Source of the DNA: Halomonas faecis
Lineage (GTDB): Bacteria; Pseudomonadota; Gammaproteobacteria; Pseudomonadales; Halomonadaceae
Direction: 5' to 3'
Assembly: GCF_010993975.1 (NCBI RefSeq)
Contig: NZ_JAACZO010000022.1
Location: 248,001 to 312,000 of the forward strand
Length of the DNA stretch: 64,000 nt
Shown: in pieces, positions 35,344-44,010 of the stretch
Position numbering within the stretch: position 1 is the first letter of the stretch
How the letters are laid out: each line of letters begins with the position of its first letter
The notes under the pieces: model-generated
Seen by the model: the letters and a program-made list of their open reading frames with translations, nothing else
The model's database searches: none
What the model was told of the DNA's origin: nothing
Made by a program: the position numbers and the translations under genes

Positions 35344-36123
35344 ATGACACAAGCGACAGACACTCCCATGGTCGAGCTCCAGGGAGTCAAGAAACGTTTC
35401 GGCGACCTCGAGGTGCTCAAGGGCATCGATCTCCGGGTCGACCGCGGTAAGATCATCTCCATCATCGGCCCGTCGGGATCGGGTAAAAGCACGCTGCTAC
35501 GGTCCATCAACAACCTGGAAGCGATCGACGATGGCCGCATCTTGCTGGATGGCGTCCAGGTCAACCGACCCGATTTGAAGGGGCTCGCCTTCGAGCGACA
35601 CATCAACCATATCCGCCAGAACATGGGCATGGTATTTCAGCACTTCAACCTGTTTCCCCACCTCTCGACGCTGGAGAACGTGACGCTGGCGCCCAGGAAG
35701 CTGAAAGGAATGGATGCCAAAAGCGCGCGGGAGCTGGGCATGGAACTCCTGGAGAGAGTGGGGCTGGCGGACAAGGCCGCGGTCTACCCCAGCTCCCTGT
35801 CGGGAGGGCAAAAGCAACGCGTCGCCATCGCCCGCGCCCTGGCCATGCGCCCCAAGGTCATGCTCTTCGACGAGGCGACCTCGGCGCTGGACCCCGAGCT
35901 GGTGGAAGAAGTCAACCAGGTCATGAAGGGCCTCGCCGAAGAGCACATGACCATGCTCATCGTCACTCACGAGATGGCCTTTGCTCGCGACGTGTCCGAT
36001 TGGGCGATGTTCATGGACGGTGGCGTGGTGGTGGAGGCCGACACCCCCGACAGGCTCTTCTCGGACCCCGAGCAGGAGCGCACCCGCCACTTCCTGCGCA
36101 AGCATCTGGGAGCCCAGGCATGA
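35344..36123 (+). CDS. ABC transporter ATP-binding protein (polar amino acid type)
   Basis: 259 aa. Walker A GPSGSGKST (residues ~41-49), Q-loop MVFQHFNLFPHL, signature LSGGQKQR, Walker B VMLFDEATSALD and switch histidine VTHEM are all intact. It belongs to the GlnQ/HisP group and completes a binding protein, two permeases and ATPase set. It ends the plus-strand catabolic unit; a 25-base gap separates it from the convergent WG-repeat gene, with no clear terminator. Confidence 0.95.
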   Translation: MTQATDTPMVELQGVKKRFGDLEVLKGIDLRVDRGKIISIIGPSGSGKSTLLRSINNLEAIDDGRILLDGVQVNRPDLKGLAFERHINHIRQNMGMVFQHFNLFPHLSTLENVTLAPRKLKGMDAKSARELGMELLERVGLADKAAVYPSSLSGGQKQRVAIARALAMRPKVMLFDEATSALDPELVEEVNQVMKGLAEEHMTMLIVTHEMAFARDVSDWAMFMDGGVVVEADTPDRLFSDPEQERTRHFLRKHLGAQA

Positions 36124-36148
36124 GCCCCCCGATGTCTACCACCAGGCG

Positions 36149-37630
36149 CTATTTCCGTTGACGCAGCACGACCCGGCCATGGGGATCCAGATACACATAA
36201 TGGGCGTCGTCATAGTGGGGAAGGCCGAAACCGAAGGCGCCTTCACCACAGCTTTCCCCGTCATCCGCCACCAGCAGACGCAGCAGGCCGTTACGGAACT
36301 CCTGCAACCGTCCGGTGTGGCAAGGGGCTAGGCCGGGCAGCCGCTCGGGCACGAAGGCCACCTCGCCCTGTCGGTCGATATAGGCCAGAACGGACTCCTC
36401 CAACGTCACCTTCACGGGGGCCCGGCCGCTATGGAAGACACCGCCCATCTCGATCTCCACCTCCTTGCCGGTTTTCTGATCCCGGGCCTGCGTGATGACG
36501 ACATCGCTCTTATCCATGTACACCGTGCTGAAGGCTTCGACGGAGACCGGCGCCAAGCCTTCTGAAAAGGGTCTTGCCGATTCCAGCGTCCATTTGCGCG
36601 GCAGGGTCAGTCGCCCCTCGGGATCGATGAAGCCGGCACCGCCCCGCCGTGACGTTGCCGGCGCCAGGCCTTGTGAGAAGTCACCGGCATCGGCGAATTC
36701 CGCCGGAATGGCGACCTTGCCCTGGCTGTCCAGCCAGCCGTAATGCCACTCCAGATCCTCGCTCCAGGAGAACCAGGCCAGCCCCTCCGAGAAATTACCC
36801 AGTCCGGCCACCTCCTTGCCGTTTGGCAGGGTAGGACGATAGAGGTCACCGTCGCGATCGACGAAAAGATAGTCGGCCTCCTGGGTAAAGATTTCGGCAG
36901 CCGCACACCCCTCAGAGAACCTTTCGAAGGGCGAGGAGACGATCCGTCGCTCTTCCAGGGTGGCATAGGAGGAGCTCTCATACTCCAGGGGCAACACGAA
37001 CTGTCCGGAACGATCGATGATGCCCCAGCGCTGCCAGCTGCCGACGGCGGCACGACCTTCGGAGAAATCCTCCGCCTGATCCCACTGGGGCTCGATGACC
37101 CAGTCACCCTTGCGATCGACATAGCCCCACTTGCCTTCGCGGGGCATCGGATGGAGGGGCTCACCTTGTGAGGCTACGGGCTCCCCGCACGGCAGAGGAC
37201 CTCCTGTTGCGACCTGTGCCACCGCCTCCCCCGCAGCGGCACCCAGCTCGCGGTGAAGCTCGCCCTGGCAGCCGCCTTCGCGTCCGCCACCTTCGAGGCA
37301 AGCACGTAGCTGCTTCTTCACTTCGGCCTCCAAATCCGTGGACGATGGGTCAACGACAAAGGTGAGAGACTTCTCCTCCAGCCGCGGATTGGGGTTGTGG
37401 AGATAGGTAAAGCGCAGCCGACACCCCTCTTCCTCCTCGCCGACCACCTCGTAACGCACGACGGCGCCAGCGGCCTCGCTGGTCGTGAATTCGCCGCTCT
37501 CGCAAGCCGCCACCCTCTCCAGATAATACGCCTGGGTCGCATGCCAGGTGTCGTCCGCATCCTGGGCGGTGGCGGCGCCCCAAGCACCCAGACAGCATGT
37601 GGTGGCGGCGATTAGTGGCCAATTACGCAT
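36149..37630 (-). CDS. Exported WG-repeat protein
   Basis: About 493 aa. Signal peptide residues 1-23 (CCLGAWGAATAQ). A Cys-containing N-terminal domain (~25-160) resembles nothing I know. At least five WG-type beta repeats follow, each with a K/xWGYVDRKGDWVIEPQ-like strand pair and a DFSEGRAAV/FSEGLAxV closing element. WG (KWG) repeats are found in many secreted or periplasmic bacterial proteins of unclear function. Start ATG 37630 has GGGGAG six bases upstream; codons upstream are not part of a signal peptide. It is convergent with the ABC importer and probably monocistronic. Confidence 0.75.
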   Translation of the reverse strand: MRNWPLIAATTCCLGAWGAATAQDADDTWHATQAYYLERVAACESGEFTTSEAAGAVVRYEVVGEEEEGCRLRFTYLHNPNPRLEEKSLTFVVDPSSTDLEAEVKKQLRACLEGGGREGGCQGELHRELGAAAGEAVAQVATGGPLPCGEPVASQGEPLHPMPREGKWGYVDRKGDWVIEPQWDQAEDFSEGRAAVGSWQRWGIIDRSGQFVLPLEYESSSYATLEERRIVSSPFERFSEGCAAAEIFTQEADYLFVDRDGDLYRPTLPNGKEVAGLGNFSEGLAWFSWSEDLEWHYGWLDSQGKVAIPAEFADAGDFSQGLAPATSRRGGAGFIDPEGRLTLPRKWTLESARPFSEGLAPVSVEAFSTVYMDKSDVVITQARDQKTGKEVEIEMGGVFHSGRAPVKVTLEESVLAYIDRQGEVAFVPERLPGLAPCHTGRLQEFRNGLLRLLVADDGESCGEGAFGFGLPHYDDAHYVYLDPHGRVVLRQRK

Positions 37631-37777
37631 TCGCAACTCCCCCTGTGATCCAGTGACTGTGGGATACCGATCATCATGTCCTCGCAGGGACAAGAGCCTC
37701 GGCATCTAGCCTGGATCACGAGAAGGTACAGCGCCCTATTCATACGCAGGGGAATGGAGATTGGAGAGGCGGAAAAC

Positions 37778-37810
37778 GCAAGCGGGGAGGCCAGTGGCCT
37801 CCCCGCTTGC
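37778..37810 (-). terminator. Rho-independent terminator of the 101-aa gene
   Basis: A perfect 15-bp stem (GCAAGCGGGGAGGCC / GGCCTCCCCGCTTGC) with a 3-base loop, followed on the minus strand by GTTTTCC. It begins 22 bases after the stop of the small upstream gene and is the strongest terminator in the window. Confidence 0.9.
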
Positions 37811-37832
37811 ATGACAGGAATCGAAACGTACG

Positions 37833-38138
37833 TCAGGCGCAGTCCGCCGCCCCTTCACCGAACATGTCGAACAGCAACTCGCGCCCCATGGGAGTGAGAA
37901 CGAGCCGCCCCTGGGCGTTGTAGGTGGCTGCCTCGCTACGCTCGAGAACCTGCTGACAAGTATCCCACTCGGCGGCGTTGCGGCGTAGCTGGCGAAGGGC
38001 GTCGCGATCCAGGCCGCGGTGCGACACCGTCACCGTCTCCAGCACGTGTCCATTGTGGTAGAGCAACGCCGCCACGTTCGACAGGCACTGACGGAGGCTG
38101 CGCTGAATGCCTGCTGTGCTGGAGGTATCGATGGCCAT
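37833..38138 (-). CDS. Small conserved-looking protein of unknown function (101 aa)
   Basis: Start ATG 38138 (GGGAG nine bases upstream). The protein is predicted helical and cytosolic, with SSTAGIQRSLRQCLSNVAALLYHNG, a VSHRGLDRDALRQLRRNAAEWDTCQQVLE helix pair, and a C-terminal segment GRLVLTPMGRELLFDMFGE resembling the end of a small winged-helix or regulatory protein. No family recognised. Real gene status is supported by a good promoter and a strong dedicated terminator, so it is a monocistronic unit. Confidence 0.7.
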   Translation of the reverse strand: MAIDTSSTAGIQRSLRQCLSNVAALLYHNGHVLETVTVSHRGLDRDALRQLRRNAAEWDTCQQVLERSEAATYNAQGRLVLTPMGRELLFDMFGEGAADCA

Positions 38139-38177
38139 GCGTCGTTTCTCCCTGTCGCCGTGTATTTGCTGCAGTGC

Positions 38178-38206
38178 ATGATAACACCACCACAAGAATT
38201 AGACAA
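38178..38206 (-). promoter_or_regulatory. Promoter of the 101-aa gene
   Basis: Minus strand TTGTCT and TATCAT (5 of 6) are exactly 17 bases apart, about 40 bases upstream of the start codon. Confidence 0.6.
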
Positions 38207-38263
38207 AGGTAGAATATCGACGAAAGGATAAGAGGAGGGGAGTTCAGGGGGACCAAAATGGAG

Positions 38264-38369
<106 letters not shown>

Positions 38370-38433
38370 ACCACAGCGCGATGCTCTCGGCATCGAACTC
38401 GGCCTGCCTTCAACGACTTGCCGAGCGCAGCGC

Positions 38434-38462
38434 ACTATACCAGTGCCGCCACTGGCCAGCAA
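38434..38462 (-). promoter_or_regulatory. Promoter of the 4.5S RNA gene
   Basis: Minus strand TTGCTG and TATAGT (5 of 6) with 17-base spacing. Transcription would begin about 55 bases before the mature RNA 5' end, implying a processed precursor as in E. coli. Confidence 0.55.
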
Positions 38463-38649
38463 CAGCCAGCCGATCCTCGAAGCGGTCGTCGCCCGCACGC
38501 CGTTGTCCAGCCAACGGACGCTACCATACTACCCTGCCGTTTTGATGAACCGGCATTACCGGCAGACGATATGCCGCCCGGGCATGAAGCCCCACCCCTC
38601 CTGGTGTATGGTTACTGGCATACCCATCGCCAATCGCTGGAGGCGCCCC

Positions 38650-39873
38650 ATGAAGAAGGATCCGAACAAGGGCTACATCGCCCTGCTGGGCTGGAGCCTC
38701 AACGCCATCGAGGCCGCCGAGGATTTCGACCGACGCTACGTAGTGGTCGCACCGGACTGGGCGGAGGAGTACTGCCAGAAGCACGACATCCCCTACGTTT
38801 CCTGGAACTTCGAGCGCCTCAACGACCGTTCCATGGAGATCGCCGAGACCCTTCAGGAGATGGGCGTCGACGTGGCGATTCCGCTGTTCGAGGAAACCGT
38901 GGAGTGGGCCGGCGCCATCAATTCGCTGCTGCTCGACAACCCGCGTCTCTACGGCCAGTCGCTGCTGCTGCGCGACAAGGCGCTAATGAAGCGCCGTGCC
39001 CAGTTGGGTGGCATCCGCGTGGGCATCTTCGAAGAGGCCCACGACAAGGAAGACGTCATACGCTTCCTCAAGCGGGTCAACCAAACCCTGCTGAAGCTCG
39101 ACGGCGACCCCAACGACCCCATCCACCTCAAGGCCTTCGACAAGGCCGGCTGTCTGGGGCACCGGGTGATCCGCACTCCGGACGAGGTCGACACCATTCC
39201 CGAGGAGGAATTCCCGGTGCTGATGGAGTCGCACCTGGACGGCTGGGAATTCGCCGTGGAGGCGTGGATCCACAAGGGAAGAATCGTCTTTCTCAACATC
39301 TCCGAGTACGTGACGCTGGGTTACTCAGTGTTCGTGCCGGCCTCGCCGGAGCTGGAGCAGTACCGCCCGCAGATCACCGCCCAGATCGAGAAGCTGATCA
39401 AGGCATTCGACATCGAATTCGGCCTGATCCATCCCGAGTACTTCGTCACCAATGACGGCGAAATGTACTTCGGCGAGGTGGCCTACCGGCCGCCCGGCTT
39501 CAAGGTGTTCGAGCTGCTGGAGCGGGTCTACGGTTTCAATGCCTACCAGGCTTCCATGCTGGTGTTCGACCCGAAATCCACCGCGGAGGAGGTCGAGACC
39601 TTCTTCCCGAAGGAAGTGGAGGATGCCGACGGCTATGCCGGCTGCTTCGGCGTCTATCCGCGCCGCCGCGTGGTCAGCAAGCTGGAGATTCCCGAGGAGG
39701 TCGAGGACGACCCCTACTTCGAGTCCCACGAACTGACGGCGCCCATGGAGGAGACGGTGACCAAGCGGACCGCTTTCGGCACCCACTGGGGGCTGATCTA
39801 CTTCAAGGGCGACGAGGCAGCGCGCATGAAGGAGCTGCTCAAGCACATGGAAGACCTGGATTTCTATATCTAA
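38650..39873 (+). CDS. ATP-grasp enzyme of unknown substrate
   Basis: About 407 aa. Start ATG 38650 has GGAGG six bases upstream. The N-terminal Rossmann-like part reads YIALLGWSLNAIEAAEDF. The central ATP-grasp core has the nucleotide lysine region HLKAFDKAGCLG, PVLMESHLDGWEFAVEAWIH, and the metal-binding segment GLIHPEYFVTNDGEMYFGEVAYRPPGF. In that last motif the usual N-P-R reads Y-R-P. Such enzymes ligate a carboxylate to an amine or thiol through an acyl phosphate. It is immediately followed (65 bases) by a 681-aa protein with papain-like catalytic residues, and the two probably act together. Substrate unknown. Confidence 0.85.
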   Translation: MKKDPNKGYIALLGWSLNAIEAAEDFDRRYVVVAPDWAEEYCQKHDIPYVSWNFERLNDRSMEIAETLQEMGVDVAIPLFEETVEWAGAINSLLLDNPRLYGQSLLLRDKALMKRRAQLGGIRVGIFEEAHDKEDVIRFLKRVNQTLLKLDGDPNDPIHLKAFDKAGCLGHRVIRTPDEVDTIPEEEFPVLMESHLDGWEFAVEAWIHKGRIVFLNISEYVTLGYSVFVPASPELEQYRPQITAQIEKLIKAFDIEFGLIHPEYFVTNDGEMYFGEVAYRPPGFKVFELLERVYGFNAYQASMLVFDPKSTAEEVETFFPKEVEDADGYAGCFGVYPRRRVVSKLEIPEEVEDDPYFESHELTAPMEETVTKRTAFGTHWGLIYFKGDEAARMKELLKHMEDLDFYI

Positions 39874-39938
39874 GCTTGATTTCCCTAGCCGTCCAAGGCG
39901 TCATGACGACAATGACAGCCTGACGACGAGGAGTCGGT

Positions 39939-41984
39939 GTGACGACGCATGATGAAACGAGCCCGGGCAGCGCCGCCGATGATGGCAAGCTGCTCGGTCT
40001 GCTCGACAAGCTGGACGAGGCGATCAACCTGCTGGCGCAGGCTCGCGAATTCGCCAAGCCCGGCAAGCTGCCCCGTGTGCTCGACACCGCCCGGCGAGTG
40101 ATGCTGCAGGCCGGGGGGTGTGCGGCCATCGAACAGCGGGCCCGTACCCTCGAAGAGGCCGGGGTGTTCCTGGGCTCGGACTGGGAGACCCCACAATACC
40201 TGGTGCCGACCCTGACCACCCATGCGCTGAAAAGCCCCGACCCCAACACCGTGGTGATCGAGGCGCTCAGCGAACTGCGGCTATTGGCAGTCGCCAAGGG
40301 CGATTACCTGCACCCGCAGATGTCGGCGGAACAGGCGCACCACTACCTGACCCAGACGCTGGCCATCAACCTGTGGCTACTGTTCGGCGCACCCACCGAG
40401 GCCGAACGCGAGACCCAGGGTCGTCTGGCCCAGCTGCCGCGCAACCTGTTTCAGCACCTGGCCGAGCGCATCGGCTACGAGCACGTAATTGACCGGCTGA
40501 TCGAGGAGATCTGGCGCATCCTCGAGCAGCGCCCCATCCAGGTGGAACCGGTCAAGCAGATGATCACCCAGATCGCCATCTGTCAGACCAACCCCGAGAT
40601 CGACCTGGGCGCCAGCGGCCAGGGTGCCGACCGCCTGGTCAGTTCGCTGTTCGGCCCGACTCGGGCCTGCCGGGAAGACCCGGGGCTGGAGGTCTACCGC
40701 GAACGGCTGTCGAGCATGGACGCCACTGCGCTGCAGGGCGAGGCCACCGGCTTCGCCCGCGCCATGCACGACACCGGGCTGGTATCCGCCTATCACCCGG
40801 TGCTACTGCGCCACCTGCTGGACCACAGCGATCATCTGCTTTCCGAGGCGCTGGGGCTCTCCTCCACCGGCCGCGACTGCCTGATGTGCTACCGCGAGCT
40901 GACCCACGCGCTGATTCGCAGCGGCGTGCATCCCAGCACGCCCCAGGCCGCCTACGGGCTGGCGCTGATGCTGGAGCGCGGCATCCTCTACCAGCCGCCG
41001 GTGGCACCAGCCATGTGGCGCCAGTTGGGGCTGACGCTCTCCGAGTGGTCCCAGGCACGCCTCAACCTGGCCTACGGCGAGGCCGTCTCGCCTCGTGCCC
41101 GCCTGCTGGAAGGCGTGCTGTGCATGCTGGGGTTGCCGCTGGGCGTGGGCCAGGGCAACAACCCCACCTGCCAGTCGGCCCGAGCGCTCTCCATGTGGGC
41201 CTACAACGACCCCGACTACCTGCTGCAGATGGTGGCCTGGGCGGCACGTGACGACGAAATCATCATGCACTTCGAGGGCATGCCGCTCTCCTCCATGGCC
41301 AGCCTGTCGGGCGTCGCCCAAGCCCTGCCCATGGACCTCGACCCGGTGTCGCTGATCGTGGTGCCCCACCTCGACCGCATCTACGCCGAGATGGGGCGGC
41401 GTTGCATCGGCCGCGAAGGCGACCCGCACCGCTGGGTCAACCCGGAGTTCCACGGCTGGTGGGCCGGTCGCGGCTTCCGCATCAACGTCGACGTGGCCAC
41501 CGGCCAGTTGGAAGACCTGGACGCTTTCCTGCGCCACTTCTACGCCAGCTATCACCCCTACTACAACGGCAACCAGCCGCTGATTCATCCGCAGCCGGCA
41601 GGCATTGCGGTGACCGACAGCGCGGCGCGTTTCATCGGCTGGCACGCCATCACCATCCTGCGGGTCAACCTCGACCCCCAGGACACCATGCGAGTTTACT
41701 TCTTCAACCCCAACAACGACAGCGGCCAGGACTGGGGAGACGGCATCCAGGTGAGCACCGCGGACCACGGTGAGCGCTTCGGCGAATCATCGCTGCCCTT
41801 CGAACAGTTCGCCTCGCGGCTCTACATCTTCCATTACGACCCGCTGGAGCGCGGTGAACTGGCCCAGGTCACCCAAGAGGAGCTCGACCGGGTCACTGGC
41901 TACCTCCAGCGCAGTTGGGGCGCCGACCGGATTCCGCCGACCGGCCTGCAGGCGGATGCCGGCCAGGATTCCAGGGAGGAGTGA
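39939..41984 (+). CDS. 681-aa protein with papain-like cysteine peptidase signature
   Basis: Starts at GTG 39939 (GACGAGGAG upstream). Residues 1-370 are largely helical with no recognised domain. The C-terminal third carries a papain-like pattern: Gln405 and Cys411 in GQGNNPTCQSARALSMWA (the same six-residue spacing as Gln19-Cys25 of papain), His569 in RFIGWHAITILRV, and Asn590 in YFFNPNNDSGQDWGDG, which resembles the NSWGxxWG motif. No signal peptide is seen, so it is cytosolic. It could hydrolyse or transfer a peptide or amide made by the upstream ATP-grasp enzyme. Family not recognised; catalytic assignment is my inference. It ends flush with the convergent AbrB gene (no gap). Confidence 0.7.
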   Translation: MTTHDETSPGSAADDGKLLGLLDKLDEAINLLAQAREFAKPGKLPRVLDTARRVMLQAGGCAAIEQRARTLEEAGVFLGSDWETPQYLVPTLTTHALKSPDPNTVVIEALSELRLLAVAKGDYLHPQMSAEQAHHYLTQTLAINLWLLFGAPTEAERETQGRLAQLPRNLFQHLAERIGYEHVIDRLIEEIWRILEQRPIQVEPVKQMITQIAICQTNPEIDLGASGQGADRLVSSLFGPTRACREDPGLEVYRERLSSMDATALQGEATGFARAMHDTGLVSAYHPVLLRHLLDHSDHLLSEALGLSSTGRDCLMCYRELTHALIRSGVHPSTPQAAYGLALMLERGILYQPPVAPAMWRQLGLTLSEWSQARLNLAYGEAVSPRARLLEGVLCMLGLPLGVGQGNNPTCQSARALSMWAYNDPDYLLQMVAWAARDDEIIMHFEGMPLSSMASLSGVAQALPMDLDPVSLIVVPHLDRIYAEMGRRCIGREGDPHRWVNPEFHGWWAGRGFRINVDVATGQLEDLDAFLRHFYASYHPYYNGNQPLIHPQPAGIAVTDSAARFIGWHAITILRVNLDPQDTMRVYFFNPNNDSGQDWGDGIQVSTADHGERFGESSLPFEQFASRLYIFHYDPLERGELAQVTQEELDRVTGYLQRSWGADRIPPTGLQADAGQDSREE

Positions 41985-43016
41985 TCACCTGCCGCGCGCA
42001 TGGCGGCGCTGCAGGAATCGCGCCCAGAAGGGCGCGAACAGCATCAGCGCCACCATGCGTAGCAGATGATGGAAGGCAACGAAGACCGGGTCGATGTCCA
42101 ACGCCACGGCGAGGATCGCCATCTCGCCGATCCCCCCGGGGGCCAGCGCCAGCAGTGCTACATCGCGCGGAACCTCGAGCAGTTGGTGGATCAACTCGGC
42201 GAACGCCGCCAGTACGGCCAATGCCACCAACGTCGCCACTCCGGCCTGAAACAGGTACTTGCCGAAGCGCCCACGCGACAAGCCCTTGAACCGCGAACCG
42301 ATGGCACTGCCCAGCACCCACAGCATCAGGTTCATTCCCCAGTCGGGTAACCTCAGGCTAGCGATATCGAAGCCGGACAACAGGGCCGCAACGGCCAGCG
42401 GCGCCAGTAGCCCCGGGCTCGGCAGTTTCAGGATACGCCCCACGGGTATCAGCACCGGCAGCGCCAGCAGCAGCCATGGATCCTGCATCGTTGGTACCAG
42501 CGTCTGGCCATTCCCCGCCCCGCCTTCATAGGCCCAGAACAGTGGCGGCAGAATCATGATCACCAGCACGATGCGCAACGACTGGGCAATGGCGATGCGT
42601 TGAGGCTCGCCACCGCACTTGTCGCCCAGCATGATCATCGCGGTCATCGCCCCGGGTGCCGAGGCGAACCAAGCGCTCACCGGATCGAACCCACAGCGCC
42701 GATACCAGGCCGCCGCGGCAGCCGTCGAAGCCGCCACCCCGGCCAGCAGCAGTGCCGCCGATAGCGGCCAGTCGAGCACTCGCTCGGCCAGTTGCGGCGT
42801 CACCTGGCTGCCCAGCACCAGACCTAGCACGCCCAGAAAGGCCTCCCGCAACGGTTCGGGCACCCGCACGTCGACGCCCCGGGCCGAAACGATCAGGTTG
42901 GCCACCAGCGGCCCCAGCATCCAGGCCAGCGGCAGACCCGTGAAATGGAATACCACTCCGCCCACGGCACCCACTGCCAATGCCGTGCCCAGTGCCCGCA
43001 CCGTGGCCTGCCGCAC
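41985..43016 (-). CDS. AbrB-family integral membrane protein
   Basis: About 343 aa with roughly 9-10 hydrophobic helices in two repeats, each with a short PLAWMLGPLVANLIV or PSPGLLAPLAVAALLSG-like motif. SAPGAMTAMIMLGD and LAPGGIGEMAILAVAL (the paired PG motifs) are the family hallmark. The AbrB name comes from an old annotation; these are probably transporters. GTG 43016 with AAGGGG six bases upstream is the likely start; an ATG at 43091 would overlap the upstream gene by 29 bases. It is the last gene of the IclR-controlled catabolic cluster and might transport a related acid. Confidence 0.8.
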   Translation of the reverse strand: MRQATVRALGTALAVGAVGGVVFHFTGLPLAWMLGPLVANLIVSARGVDVRVPEPLREAFLGVLGLVLGSQVTPQLAERVLDWPLSAALLLAGVAASTAAAAAWYRRCGFDPVSAWFASAPGAMTAMIMLGDKCGGEPQRIAIAQSLRIVLVIMILPPLFWAYEGGAGNGQTLVPTMQDPWLLLALPVLIPVGRILKLPSPGLLAPLAVAALLSGFDIASLRLPDWGMNLMLWVLGSAIGSRFKGLSRGRFGKYLFQAGVATLVALAVLAAFAELIHQLLEVPRDVALLALAPGGIGEMAILAVALDIDPVFVAFHHLLRMVALMLFAPFWARFLQRRHARGR

Positions 43017-43062
43017 ATCCCACCCCTTCGTTAACCGGCTAATCAATCCATTGTGCCACAGC

Positions 43063-44010
43063 TCATGGCAGCAGCGGATCGCCCAACCCAAAGCGCAGCG
43101 GCTTACCCGCCACGTTCATTTCGATCCGCAGCACGGTGCCTGTCGTCGACTCCGTCATGTACAACGTCTTCCGGTCTTCGCCTCCGAAGGCAAGATTGGT
43201 CAGGGTCCGGCCCTGGGTCGGCGACCGTAACCTCCAGATCGGCTCACCGTGCCGATCGAATACCCACACGCAACCATTGCCCGCATCGCAGACATAGAGA
43301 TTGCCTGCTTCGTCCAGCGCCAGACCATCGGCACCGGATACCCCGCCCGCAAGCGCTACGAACAACCCGACCTTGCCCGCCGGTCCGTCCTCCTTGAGCG
43401 GCAGTCGCCATACCCCATTGCCTCGGGTCATGGCAACGAACAGCGCCTTTTCGTCGAGGTCACAGACGAGGCCATTGGGGCTAATGCCGTTGTTCAACAG
43501 GCATTCCAAACGTCCTGTCTCGACATCGGCGCGATAGACACGGCCAGAGGGATCCTGCAAGCCGGTCTGCCCCTGGTCGGTGAAGTAAAGTCGCCCGCGA
43601 CTGTCGAAGAACAGGTCGTTGATGCCCTTGAAGCTCTCGCTGCCCACATGGGTAATGATGGGTTCTGGCTCGCCGCCGGCCGGGTCGAGAGCAAGGATGC
43701 CGAGACGATAATCGGCGATCCATAACCGGCCGTCGGGACCGAACTTCATGCCGTTGGGCCAGCCATCGTAGTGGCTGATCGCCAACCACTCGCCGCCTGC
43801 TGTCACTCGCAGAATGCGGCCATGCGGGATATCGGTGAGGTAAAGGTTTCCCGCCCTGTCGAAGACCGGCCCTTCGAGAAAGCTGGGCACCGACTGCCCT
43901 GGCTTGTTGGCATCGATCCAGCCAGAGCGCGCCTCGTGCAAGCGCAGCGAGTCGGGCACCTCACTGAAGACTTCGCACCAGCGCGTTTCGGGAGGCGGAT
44001 ACAAGCTCAT
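43063..44010 (-). CDS. SMP-30/gluconolactonase-family lactonase
   Basis: 315 aa six-bladed beta-propeller. Metal ligands expected at Glu46 in FLEGPVFD, Asn in SPNGLVCD and Asp in GADGLALDEAGN; repeated GNLYLTD/GRLYFTD/GNLYVCD strands outline the blades. No signal peptide, so cytosolic. The family hydrolyses sugar or hydroxy-acid lactones. ATG 44010 overlaps the stop of the TRAP permease gene (ATGA), so it is coupled to transport. In this operon it may open a lactone of the imported acid before CoA activation. Confidence 0.88.
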   Translation of the reverse strand: MSLYPPPETRWCEVFSEVPDSLRLHEARSGWIDANKPGQSVPSFLEGPVFDRAGNLYLTDIPHGRILRVTAGGEWLAISHYDGWPNGMKFGPDGRLWIADYRLGILALDPAGGEPEPIITHVGSESFKGINDLFFDSRGRLYFTDQGQTGLQDPSGRVYRADVETGRLECLLNNGISPNGLVCDLDEKALFVAMTRGNGVWRLPLKEDGPAGKVGLFVALAGGVSGADGLALDEAGNLYVCDAGNGCVWVFDRHGEPIWRLRSPTQGRTLTNLAFGGEDRKTLYMTESTTGTVLRIEMNVAGKPLRFGLGDPLLP

